Assembly: GCA_002449555.1 (NCBI GenBank)
Contig: DJXA01000109.1
Coordinates: 1-21,305 of the forward strand
Direction of reading: 5' to 3'
Length of the DNA stretch: 21,305 nt
Source of the DNA: Atopobiaceae bacterium UBA7016
Lineage (GTDB): Bacteria; Actinomycetota; Coriobacteriia; Coriobacteriales; Atopobiaceae
Within the stretch, counting starts at the first letter, position 1, and each line of letters opens with the position of its first letter. The notes beneath the pieces are model-generated. The model was not told where the DNA came from. It saw only the letters and a list, made by a program, of their open reading frames with translations, and did no database searches. The position numbers and the translations under genes are program-made. Of the stretch, positions 7,754 to 15,684 are shown piece by piece.

Positions 7754-9331
7754 TTATCCAAGCGGATAGTTGTTGTACCAGCCCCATTTGGGAGTGACCG
7801 TGTCGCCGTACCAGTACAGCCACGCGTCGAGGTCAATGACACGAATGACGCCTGCGTTGTCCATCACCTTGCCGCCGCCGATGTAGATGCAAACGTGGCC
7901 CCAGATGCTGCCCGCCCAGGTGTGCGAGTGCGTCTTTACGGCGATGAGCATGCCGGGCTTGAGCTTGCTCATATCAGCGTTCTTGCAGAAGTCGTTGGCC
8001 ATGTCGCACGCATCGAGGTTGAGGTGCGTATAGCCGCAGTACTCAAAGACCTGCGAGACCCACTCGGAGCAGAGGCCCGCGCCGGGAGAGGGGACCTTAG
8101 AGCAGGCGTTAACGATGGCCTGCTGCTTCTTGTTAAGTGTCTCGTTGCTCAGGTCATAGCTCTCACCAAAGTGGCAGACGCACGAGCTGTCGAAGGCATA
8201 GCCCATGCCACCAATCACCTTGATCTGGTTCTGCGCGGCGGCACCGCTGCCGTCCATCCAGTACCATGTTCCGTTTAGGTCAAGCCAGCCAGTATGCATG
8301 GCGCCCGTCTTAGGGTCGAGCCAGTACCACTTGCCGCCCACTTTTGCCCATCCCGTGGCCATGGTGCCAGAGGGCTTCAGGTAGTACCACGTGTTCCCCG
8401 ACTTTTGCCAGCCGGTCAGCATGGCACCCGATGAGGTGAACCAGTACCAGTTCCCATCAACCTGCTTCCAGTCCGTTGCCATGGCACCTGTCTGTGTGTC
8501 GAGCCAATACCATGTGCCGCCGAGCTTCTGCCATCCCGTAGCCATGGCGCCCGAAGACTTGAGGTAATACCATTTCCCGCCGAGCTTCTGCCATCCCGTG
8601 GCCATGGCGCCAGAAGACTTCATGAAGTAGCTCTTGCCGCCCACGTTGATCCAGCCTGTGGCCATGGTGCCCGTCTCGGGGTCGAGCCAGTACCACGTGC
8701 CGCTCAGCTTCTGCCAACCCGTGGCCATGGCACCCGAGCTCTTCAGGTAGTACCACGAGCCGCCCAGCTTCTGCCATCCGGTCAGCATGGCACCGGATGC
8801 GTTGAACAAGTAACGCTGGCCCCGCACAGCCGTGATGCCCGTCGCCATTTCGCAAGTTTCCGGGTCAAGCCAGTACCAGACACCTCCGAGCTTCTGCCAG
8901 CCGGTTGCAAGGGCTCCATCAGCGGTCTTTGCGTAGTACCATGAGCCGTCGATGCGATGCCAGCCTGCGCCAGTGAGCGTAGAATCGCTGCTCAGGCGGA
9001 AGTACTGCTTGCCGTTCTCGGCAAAGACCCCGGTCACGGGCTCATCTGGTGCGGGAGGCTCCTCCTCTGCAGGAGGCTCTTCTGTGGGAGGCTCTTCAGT
9101 TGTCTGGTCGGCATCTGAAGCCGAAGGCTCGCCGGCCTGTTCCCCGTCCGCGGTTTCTTGCGCCAAGAGGTCATCAGATTGCTCTGCGACCTCAACCGTC
9201 TCCTCGATGACCTCCTGCGTGTCCGTTACAAGGGGAACCGCCCCGGTTGCCGCAAAAGCGGCGGTTGGGGCGGTTCCGAGTAGCAACGCAAGAGAGAAGC
9301 CGAGAAGTCTGCGCGTCGAGACTTCGTTCAT
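7754..9331 (-). CDS. Secreted NlpC/P60-like cell-wall hydrolase with choline-binding-type repeats
   Basis: Protein of 525 residues. The N-terminal signal peptide ends near AFA-ATG (about residue 28). A Glu/Pro-rich acidic linker follows to about residue 100, then about thirteen ~20-residue repeats (TGWQKLGGTWYWLD type) to about 385. The C-terminal domain has Cys421 in GLCSEWV and His479 in WGHVCIYIGGG, the Cys and His expected of an NlpC/P60 or CHAP peptidoglycan peptidase/amidase. Such proteins bind the cell surface through the repeats and cut wall peptides, acting in separation or lysis. The start ATG has AGGAGG 10 bases upstream. It lies 27 bases after the L,D-transpeptidase gene and is probably co-transcribed with it. 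A CHAP amidase rather than NlpC/P60 endopeptidase is possible. Confidence 0.85.
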   Translation of the reverse strand: MNEVSTRRLLGFSLALLLGTAPTAAFAATGAVPLVTDTQEVIEETVEVAEQSDDLLAQETADGEQAGEPSASDADQTTEEPPTEEPPAEEEPPAPDEPVTGVFAENGKQYFRLSSDSTLTGAGWHRIDGSWYYAKTADGALATGWQKLGGVWYWLDPETCEMATGITAVRGQRYLFNASGAMLTGWQKLGGSWYYLKSSGAMATGWQKLSGTWYWLDPETGTMATGWINVGGKSYFMKSSGAMATGWQKLGGKWYYLKSSGAMATGWQKLGGTWYWLDTQTGAMATDWKQVDGNWYWFTSSGAMLTGWQKSGNTWYYLKPSGTMATGWAKVGGKWYWLDPKTGAMHTGWLDLNGTWYWMDGSGAAAQNQIKVIGGMGYAFDSSCVCHFGESYDLSNETLNKKQQAIVNACSKVPSPGAGLCSEWVSQVFEYCGYTHLNLDACDMANDFCKNADMSKLKPGMLIAVKTHSHTWAGSIWGHVCIYIGGGKVMDNAGVIRVIDLDAWLYWYGDTVTPKWGWYNNYPLG

Positions 9332-9358
9332 ATGTGGTGCTCCTCCTGCCTTTGGGAC

Positions 9359-11482
9359 TTAGTAGATATACACCCTCGTTCCCATGGGGATGTTGTTGTA
9401 GATCCACTTTGCGTTTTCAATGGCGAGACGGATGCAGCCCTGAGAACGATGGGAATTGAGCGTGCCGTCCAGGATGTTGAAGGTGTTGGGCAGATAGAGC
9501 ACCGAGTGGAACAGGTAGTCACCCCAGGCAAAGCACGAAGCGTAATAGCACGTGTGATCGCTGTCGCCAAACGAGTATTCCTTATAGACAATGCTGTGAA
9601 CGCCCTTGGGGGTGGGGGTGTTCTTGCCGCCTACCGAGCACGAGAAGTACCGATACGGCATCCACTCGCCGTCTTCCCAGTGGTAAATCATGACCTTGGT
9701 CTTGGCATCGTTGACCAGGATGAACCAGTTGGTGTTGCTCGAGTAGTGGTTCGCATACCATACGCCGTCGATGGCCATGCTGTAGTCCGTGTACCAGACG
9801 CCGGACGTCTTGCCAAAGGCATTCCACTTGCCATTGATCTTAAACCACCCGGTGACCATCTTGCCGCCGTCGCTCGGATTGAGGTAATACCAGTTGCCGT
9901 CATCCTTGACCCAGCCCGTGGCCTTCTTGCCGTCAGCCTGATACCAATACCAAGACCCGTTCTCCTTGACCCAGCCCTTCTTTACGGCGCCGCTGGCGAG
10001 GAACTCATACATCACGCCGCCGATGGTCTTCTTGCAGTTGGCGGCCATGACGCCATTGCTATCAAACCAGTAGGTCTGGCCACCGATGTTCTGCCAGCCC
10101 GTAGCGGCGGCACCAGAAGAGGTGAGGTAGTACCACTTGCCATTCTCAGACTTCCAGCCAGTCTGCATGGCACCAGAGCTGGCCATGAAGTACCACTTGC
10201 CACCCGTCTTGACCCAGCCCGTGGCCATCTTGCCGTTGGAGTCGAGCCAGTACCACTTGCCGCCGGAGTACGCCCAACCAGTGCGGCACGCGCAGGAGCT
10301 GTTGGTGAGGTACCAGTCGCCATTGACCTTAACCCACGTGTTTGCCAGGCAAGCGCCGCCAGCGTTTGCGACATACGGGGTGCCGCCCACCTTGAACGGG
10401 CCCACCATCATCTTGCCGTTGTCGCTGGGGTTGAGGTAGTACCACGTGCCGCTCACCTTGGCCCAGCCTGTGCGGCAGGCGCAGGAGCTGTCGGTGAGGT
10501 ACCAGTCATTGCCAACCTTCACCCAAGAGTTGGCCAGACAAACGCCACTTGCATTGGCAACGTACGCCTTGCTGCCCACCTTGAAGACACCCACGGCCAT
10601 CTTGCCGTTCTTGCTGGCATCAAGGTAGTACCACTTGCCGCTCAACTGCAGCCAACCGGTCTTGAGCGCGCCGGTAGTGTCGTTCACATAGTAGGAGTCG
10701 GAGCCCAGCTTGGTCCAGCCCTTCTTTGTGACGATGGGGCCATCTGCGGAGGCCACATAGTAAGCGCTGCCTACCTTGAAGGCCTCGGACTTCTTCATGA
10801 TGCCCGTGGTGGGATCGAGGTAGTACTTCTTGCCGCTGACCGACACCATGCCAGTGCTAATGACGCCATCCTTGTCGGTGTAGTACTTGTTACCAGCAGA
10901 GTCCTCGACGAAGTCGGCCTTGTCGTGCAGAGCGCCGGTGGTCTCGTCCAGGAAGTACTTCTTGTCGTCGATGGTTTGGACGCCCTTCTGGATTTCGCCA
11001 TCCTTGTAATAGACCTTGGCTTCCTTGCCGTCGATGGTCTCGGTGACCCAGCCATCCTTCGGAGCTTCCTCTTCCGGCTCCTGCGTGGCCTCGATGTCGG
11101 GGTTCTCTGCTGCAGTAGCCTCGTCAGCTGCGGTTTCGTCGGTGACGATCTCGTCCGTGGTAGCATCGTCTGCAGCGGGCTCGTCCGCTACGACGCTGCT
11201 GTCCTCAGTAGCCTGCTGGTTATCTACCGGTGCCTCTTCGGCTGCCTGATCGTCGGTGACGGCGGCCTCGTCATCGGTCGTGACCTCGCTGGTCCCGTCT
11301 TCCTCGACGCTGGCGCCTTCGGGCACCTCGTCGGTGGCGACGTGGTCAAGCATCTCGGCCACGGCCTGGTCGTTCAGCTCGCCCTCACCAAGCTCAGGGT
11401 TGGCCATGGCCACGGAGGGGCCAAAAGCCATGCTGAGCGAGAGGACGACTGCGATCCAGTTTGAGCGGTTGCGCAGATCCAT
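9359..11482 (-). CDS. Secreted L,D-transpeptidase (YkuD type) with choline-binding-type repeats
   Basis: Protein of 707 residues. A signal peptide spans about 1-27 (ending VAMA). A long acidic Asp/Glu/Thr/Ala-rich linker runs to about 150, then around twenty aromatic GW-type repeats to about 590. The C-terminal YkuD domain carries FHSVLYLP and HRSQGCIRL, with catalytic Cys683 and His678 just before it. Such enzymes form 3-3 peptidoglycan cross-links or attach proteins outside the membrane. ATG 11482 is chosen over 11530 because GAGGA lies just upstream and the signal peptide then begins at the N-terminus. It is first of a two-gene minus-strand operon with the NlpC/P60-like hydrolase. The repeat region contains an internal tandem duplication and a Cys-bearing repeat variant. 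Confidence 0.9.
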   Translation of the reverse strand: MDLRNRSNWIAVVLSLSMAFGPSVAMANPELGEGELNDQAVAEMLDHVATDEVPEGASVEEDGTSEVTTDDEAAVTDDQAAEEAPVDNQQATEDSSVVADEPAADDATTDEIVTDETAADEATAAENPDIEATQEPEEEAPKDGWVTETIDGKEAKVYYKDGEIQKGVQTIDDKKYFLDETTGALHDKADFVEDSAGNKYYTDKDGVISTGMVSVSGKKYYLDPTTGIMKKSEAFKVGSAYYVASADGPIVTKKGWTKLGSDSYYVNDTTGALKTGWLQLSGKWYYLDASKNGKMAVGVFKVGSKAYVANASGVCLANSWVKVGNDWYLTDSSCACRTGWAKVSGTWYYLNPSDNGKMMVGPFKVGGTPYVANAGGACLANTWVKVNGDWYLTNSSCACRTGWAYSGGKWYWLDSNGKMATGWVKTGGKWYFMASSGAMQTGWKSENGKWYYLTSSGAAATGWQNIGGQTYWFDSNGVMAANCKKTIGGVMYEFLASGAVKKGWVKENGSWYWYQADGKKATGWVKDDGNWYYLNPSDGGKMVTGWFKINGKWNAFGKTSGVWYTDYSMAIDGVWYANHYSSNTNWFILVNDAKTKVMIYHWEDGEWMPYRYFSCSVGGKNTPTPKGVHSIVYKEYSFGDSDHTCYYASCFAWGDYLFHSVLYLPNTFNILDGTLNSHRSQGCIRLAIENAKWIYNNIPMGTRVYIY
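10281..10658 (-). repeat. 189-bp tandem duplication within the L,D-transpeptidase gene
   Basis: Two adjacent, similar units of 189 bp (10281-10469 and 10470-10658, 63 codons each). Both begin with GTGCGGCA-GCGCAGGAGCTG and encode a module with a WYLT-SSCACRTGWA stretch, an upstream GxCLANxWVKV stretch and an F-KVG segment. The units differ at scattered bases, so the duplication is not very recent. Confidence 0.8.
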
Positions 11483-11616
11483 AGTTCCTCGATTCCCATC
11501 CAAAAAGAGCAAAAACACAGCAGCCTCCATTGTATGTCGTTTTGTATGGAATCAAGCAAACAAGCATCTTGCGCTTCAGAATATTTGCGTGCCTGAAATG
11601 GTGTGTTTGGGAGTCC

Positions 11617-11645
11617 TTCTGTGACGCGAGCGGCGCGACTATCAT
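11617..11645 (+). promoter_or_regulatory. Candidate promoter for the U32 gene
   Basis: TATCAT at 11640-11645 is a reasonable -10 box, with TTCTGT at 11617-11622 as a weak -35 box at 17-base spacing. It lies 33 bases before the ATG at 11679. The 196-base divergent gap 11483-11678 must also contain a promoter for the L,D-transpeptidase, which I cannot place. Confidence 0.3.
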
Positions 11646-11678
11646 TAGGGGCCGAATAGGCAAGCGAGGGGACACGCC

Positions 11679-14234
11679 ATGCAGCACCACGAGCAACGCG
11701 AGCAACACGAGCAACACCACCACGAGTACAAGCACGAGCGCCCGGTTCCCGTGCCTGAACTGCTTGCGCCTGCTGGCGGCCCCGAGGCCTTTGATGCCGC
11801 GCTCGCTGCTGGCGCTGATGCTATTTACTGCGGGTACGGCAACGACTTCAATGCACGCCGCAGCGCTCAGAACTTCACCCCCGAGAGCTTTGCCGCGGCC
11901 TGTCGGCGTGCGCATCTTGCGGGGTCGCGCGTGTACGTGACCGTTAACGTGGTCATTCGCACTGAGGAGCTGCCGCAGGCGCTTGCGCTTGTGCGCGAGG
12001 CGTGGCTTCTGGGTGCTGATGCCTTCATCATCCAGGACTGGGGCCTTTTGGCCGAGGTGCGCAGGCGCTGGCCACAGATCGAGTGCCACATCTCCACGCA
12101 GGCCAACGTGCATGACGCGCGTGCTACGGCGTGGTGCGCGCGCCTCGGCGCGCAGCGCGTGACGCTCTCGCGCGAGCTCTCGTTGCCCGAGCTGCGTACC
12201 ATCGCGCAGACAGGTGTCGAGCTCGAGGGCTTTGGCCACGGCGCGCTCTGCTTCTGCTATTCCGGCATCTGCATGATGAGCTCGCTGGTGGGTGGCCGCT
12301 CTGCCAACCGTGGCATGTGCGCGCAGCCCTGCCGCTTGCTGTATTTGCTGGTAGACGAGCACGGAAAGGTATACACCCCCGCCGGGCTCGACCGGCCGCT
12401 CTGCCCCAAGGATTACTGCACGGTGGATGACCTGCCCGCTCTGGCCGAGGCCGGCCTGGGCTCGCTCAAGATCGAGGGCCGTATGAAGGCGCCCGATTAC
12501 GTGTACGCGGTGGTTTCGTCCTACCGCGAGGCCCTCGACGACGTGGCGCACCGCCGTCAGGCAGCCGAAGGCGCCTTGGAGGCACGTCACGAACGCCTGC
12601 GTCGCGCCTTCAACCGAGACTTCACCAACAGCTATCTGTTGGGCGCCTCGGGCAACGAGATGATGAGCTACGAGCGATCCAACAACCGTGGCGAGCTGGT
12701 GGGTGAGGTTGTCTCTTCTCGAGACCTTGGTGGCTCGCGCGTGCGTCGCGGCGGCAAGGATGGTGGCCGCGAGCGCTTCCGCCACGTCACCCGTGCTGAG
12801 GTCACTATTGCGCTCGACAAACACGTCGATAAGGGCGACCTGCTCGAGATTCGCCCCGTTGACGACCCGTCGCAGTTCCTGACGGCGCACGTGGATGCCG
12901 ACGCAGCGGCAGGGGAGACCATCGTCTGCAAGACAGTACGGCCCATGGCGGCAGGCTGCCCCGTGCGCGTGATTCGCTCGCAGCGGGCACTTGACGCAGC
13001 TTCGGGCGTCTCGGGCGAGGTACCCCGTCGCCGTCCGGTTACGGTGAACGTGCTGGCTCGCGTGGGAAAGCCCTTTGTGGTGGAGCTCAGCACGTTTGGC
13101 CTGCGCGGCGGCCGGCCTATCGTTGCCCATGCCTCGGGCTTTGTGGTTGAAAAGGCCAAGACGCGCGCCGTGACGCCCGAGGAGATTCGCGAGCACGTCG
13201 AGCGCATGGGTTCGACACCCTTCGAGCCCGTAGGGTTCTCGGGGATGTTTGACCCGGGCATCGGCATGTCTTTCTCGGCGGTGCATAAGGTGCGTGCCGA
13301 GGCATGCAAGGCTCTCGAGGAGGCCATTCTCGCAGGTTACGAGTCACGCGGCGAGGGCCTTGCCTCGGTTCCGGATGCCGAGGACCTGGCGCTGCAGGTG
13401 CGCGGGCGTAACCGGGAGGCCGCGCGAGGTGATGCCCCGGTTGAGGTCTGCGTGCTTGCCCCGTCAGTTGCGGTGGCTGAGGCGGCCACGCATGCGGGTG
13501 CCACGCGCATCTACGCAACCGCCGACGCGCTTACGGCTGAGCGTGACTGGCCGGAAGATGTCATCCCCTGGCTTGACGAGGTCTGTCGCGAGATTGATCA
13601 CGACCGTCTTGACCCATGGGTGCAGGAAGGCCGCTCGTTGGGCGTGGGCAACGTGTCCGAGCTGGTACTGGCTGCAGAGCGCGGTGCCTTTGCCGAGGTC
13701 AGGCCCTGTATTCCGGTGCACAACGCCTCGGCGCTCGCGGCGCTGGCAGATGCCGGCGCTGCAGGCGTGTGGTTCTCGCCAGAGCTGACGCTCTCTGAGG
13801 CCTGCGGCCTGGCACGCATTTCGCGGGTGCCGACAGGCATGGTGGTGTACGGACGCGCCCGAGCCATGACCAGCGAGCACTGCGTGCTGCAGGTGGCGGG
13901 CAAGTGCATCCACGACTGCGCGCGTTGTACCCTGCGCCAGAAGAACCTCTCGCTGCGCGACAAAGACGGCAACCTCATGCCGGTACGCACGGACCTGCAA
14001 GGGCGTTCGCGCATCTACGCGGCCAAGCCACTGGACGCAACGCCGCAGGTGGGGGAGCTGATCGCGGCGGGCGTAACGCGGTTTATGGTCGACGCGACGC
14101 TGCTCTCGCCCGAGGAGGCCTCGGCTGCGGTGTGCCGCGCCGTCGCTGCGGTTGCTGCCGTTCAAGCGGGGCGCAAGCCCGCGCCACGCGAGACAGGCTC
14201 GACTTCCGGCCACCTTTTCCAGCCCATCGCCTAG
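11679..14234 (+). CDS. U32-family protein (RlhA/YdcP-like) with C-terminal DUF3656-type region
   Basis: Protein of 851 residues. It opens with a His/Gln/Glu-rich tail (residues 1-20). The U32 domain starts at PELLAPAGGPEAF and contains the family run GALCFCYSGICMMSS, then GGRSANRGMCAQPCR at about 187-225. A further cysteine group, GKCIHDCARC, lies near residues 742-751. Despite the 'peptidase' name, characterised bacterial U32 members such as RlhA and TrhP act in RNA hydroxylation, using prephenate-derived chemistry and Fe-S-type cysteines. A role in 23S rRNA or tRNA modification is therefore the best inference. At 851 residues it is longer than E. coli RlhA (about 650), with an extended C-terminal half. 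The start is supported by GAGGGG 7 bases upstream. Confidence 0.85.
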   Translation: MQHHEQREQHEQHHHEYKHERPVPVPELLAPAGGPEAFDAALAAGADAIYCGYGNDFNARRSAQNFTPESFAAACRRAHLAGSRVYVTVNVVIRTEELPQALALVREAWLLGADAFIIQDWGLLAEVRRRWPQIECHISTQANVHDARATAWCARLGAQRVTLSRELSLPELRTIAQTGVELEGFGHGALCFCYSGICMMSSLVGGRSANRGMCAQPCRLLYLLVDEHGKVYTPAGLDRPLCPKDYCTVDDLPALAEAGLGSLKIEGRMKAPDYVYAVVSSYREALDDVAHRRQAAEGALEARHERLRRAFNRDFTNSYLLGASGNEMMSYERSNNRGELVGEVVSSRDLGGSRVRRGGKDGGRERFRHVTRAEVTIALDKHVDKGDLLEIRPVDDPSQFLTAHVDADAAAGETIVCKTVRPMAAGCPVRVIRSQRALDAASGVSGEVPRRRPVTVNVLARVGKPFVVELSTFGLRGGRPIVAHASGFVVEKAKTRAVTPEEIREHVERMGSTPFEPVGFSGMFDPGIGMSFSAVHKVRAEACKALEEAILAGYESRGEGLASVPDAEDLALQVRGRNREAARGDAPVEVCVLAPSVAVAEAATHAGATRIYATADALTAERDWPEDVIPWLDEVCREIDHDRLDPWVQEGRSLGVGNVSELVLAAERGAFAEVRPCIPVHNASALAALADAGAAGVWFSPELTLSEACGLARISRVPTGMVVYGRARAMTSEHCVLQVAGKCIHDCARCTLRQKNLSLRDKDGNLMPVRTDLQGRSRIYAAKPLDATPQVGELIAAGVTRFMVDATLLSPEEASAAVCRAVAAVAAVQAGRKPAPRETGSTSGHLFQPIA

Positions 14235-14390
14235 CATCCCAGCGTGCTTACGGGCTTGTATGAGCCAAAACGATGAACTAGACGCCGTGTGAAATCCTAG
14301 CGTGGCAATGGGGTAGTATCTTACGAGTGACAATTCATGCCGCCTACGGGCGGCACCGATAGCCGTACTGCGGCAATGGGGGAGAACACC

Positions 14391-14648
14391 ATGGCAGAGA
14401 ACAAGAAGACGCCCGTCAACATGGAGCTGCTCGAGGCAACTCTGAGCATCATTCGTCAGAGCCTTCAGGCTGACGGCGGCGACGTTGTGCTGGTCAACTG
14501 CGACGAGGACGGCGTGGTTACCCTCGAGATGCAGGGTGCCTGTGCCGGTTGCCCGCTTTCTAGCTTTGATATGAGCGAGGGCATCGAGCGCATCCTGCGC
14601 GAGCACGTGCCAGGTGTCACCAAGGTGCAGCCCGCTATGGCTTGGTAG
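14391..14648 (+). CDS. NifU C-terminal-domain Fe-S cluster protein
   Basis: Small cytoplasmic protein of 85 residues, nearly all one NifU-like domain. The paired cysteines GACAGCPLS form the C-x-x-C motif that holds a [4Fe-4S] cluster in Nfu-type carriers. It probably scaffolds or delivers Fe-S clusters to client enzymes; the U32 protein just upstream, with its cysteine clusters, is a possible client. ATG 14391 has GGGGGAG 6 bases upstream and is preferred over the frame-extending ATG at 14337. TAGTAT at 14314-14319 may be its -10 box. The 156-base gap before it shows no other structure I can support. Lgt follows after 9 bases. Confidence 0.9.
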   Translation: MAENKKTPVNMELLEATLSIIRQSLQADGGDVVLVNCDEDGVVTLEMQGACAGCPLSSFDMSEGIERILREHVPGVTKVQPAMAW

Positions 14649-14657
14649 CCTCAACGC

Positions 14658-15482
14658 ATGTGGCTTAACGAGCTCTACCAGCATCTTGATCCGGTGGCTG
14701 TGTCCTTCGGCCCCTTTGCCATCCGGTGGTATGGTCTGGCTTACCTTGCCGGTTTTCTCTTCGCAGCCATCATCATCTACCGCACCCAGCGGCGCTGGGG
14801 CCTTGACCTCACGGTGGATGACCTCATTTCCATCATGACGGGCATCATGGTCGGCGTCATTTTGGGCGGCCGTCTGGGGTACGTAGTCTTCTACGGCAAG
14901 GGCTGGTACCTGCAGCACCCGCTTGACATCCTCAAGCTGTACGAAGGCGGTATGAGCTTCCACGGTGGGCTGATTGGTGCCATCGTGGGCACCTATGTCA
15001 CGTGCCGCCAGCTGGGCATCTCGTTTGCTACCATCGCGGACCTTGCCGCATGCGGTGGTCCCGTGGGCCTCTTTTTGGGCCGCTGCGCCAACTTCGTCAA
15101 CGGCGAGCTGTGGGGCAAAGAGACCACGCTGCCGTGGGGCGTGATGTTTGCCAACACGGGCGGCGGCGAGGTGTACCGTCATCCGTCGCAGCTGTACGAA
15201 GCAATCCTGGAGGGCCTGGTCATCTTCCTGGTACTGTATGCGCTGTCACGCAAGGTCCCCCCGCGTCCGCAGGGTTTCTTCTTGGGCATGTTCTTGACGA
15301 TGTACGGATGCTTCCGTTTTCTCATCGAGTTCGTGCGCCTGCCCGACGTGCAGATGGGCTACTTGCTGGGCACCAACTGGCTGACCATGGGGCAGTGCCT
15401 CTCGCTGCCGCTGGTGGTCATCGGCGCGGGGTTGGTGCTCTACGCCGTGCGCGCAAACCGCCCGCAGTGCATCTATCTTTAA
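14658..15482 (+). CDS. lgt: Prolipoprotein diacylglyceryl transferase
   Basis: Polytopic membrane enzyme of 274 residues. It attaches diacylglycerol from phosphatidylglycerol to the lipobox cysteine of prolipoproteins, the first step of lipoprotein maturation. The Lgt signature GRCANFVNGE lies at about residues 141-150. MSFHGGLIGA, with its conserved His, and RHPSQLYEA are also present, together with several hydrophobic helices. It starts 9 bases after the NifU-like gene without a strong ribosome site, which suggests coupled translation. Possible substrates in the window are the exported lipoproteins at 18355-19470 and perhaps 17471-18316. Confidence 0.96.
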   Translation: MWLNELYQHLDPVAVSFGPFAIRWYGLAYLAGFLFAAIIIYRTQRRWGLDLTVDDLISIMTGIMVGVILGGRLGYVVFYGKGWYLQHPLDILKLYEGGMSFHGGLIGAIVGTYVTCRQLGISFATIADLAACGGPVGLFLGRCANFVNGELWGKETTLPWGVMFANTGGGEVYRHPSQLYEAILEGLVIFLVLYALSRKVPPRPQGFFLGMFLTMYGCFRFLIEFVRLPDVQMGYLLGTNWLTMGQCLSLPLVVIGAGLVLYAVRANRPQCIYL

Positions 15483-15684
15483 TTGGTTTAATGTAATTGC
15501 ATTTTGTGCATAACGCACCGTCCAAATGGTACTGATTGGCTGATATTATGCTTTCAGTTACCTTAGTTGTACCTTGGGCGGATACATATGGACGCACGGC
15601 GGTATGGCCCAACGCGAACGCTTGCACCGCTTTGCTCATGCTCGTCGATAACGTGCCTGCGTGCCGCCCTATGAGGAGTGTCTC
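15483..15684 (+). promoter_or_regulatory. AT-richer leader before licD-like gene
   Basis: A 202-base gap that is clearly richer in A+T than its neighbours over 15483-15600. It contains -10-like runs (TATTAT at 15544-15549, TACATA near 15583). I cannot pair them with a convincing -35. A GAGGAG at 15673-15678 is the ribosome site that fixes the ATG at 15685 rather than the GTG at 15661. Confidence 0.35.

Noticed and set aside
8270..8960. Regular ~60-bp repeats that could be taken for a CRISPR array
   Set aside because: The repeats are in frame, imperfect and encode ~20-residue wall-binding units; there are no identical repeats with unique spacers.
9332..11464. A 710-codon open frame on the plus strand opposite the L,D-transpeptidase
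   Set aside because: It is a mirror of a GC-rich repetitive gene. Its translation has no recognisable domain, while the minus strand has a signal peptide, repeats and a YkuD active site.
11394..13286. A 630-codon open frame on the minus strand opposite the U32 gene
   Set aside because: It is antisense to a clearly recognised protein, rich in His/Arg/Ala as expected for a shadow frame, and has no family motif.
13464..15182. A 572-codon minus-strand frame across the U32, NifU and lgt genes
   Set aside because: It spans three well-supported plus-strand genes and their gaps, with shadow-frame composition.
15483..15684. A small RNA or tRNA gene before the LicD gene
   Set aside because: There is no cloverleaf, no T-psi-C-like box and no strong stem; it reads as an AT-rich promoter and leader region.
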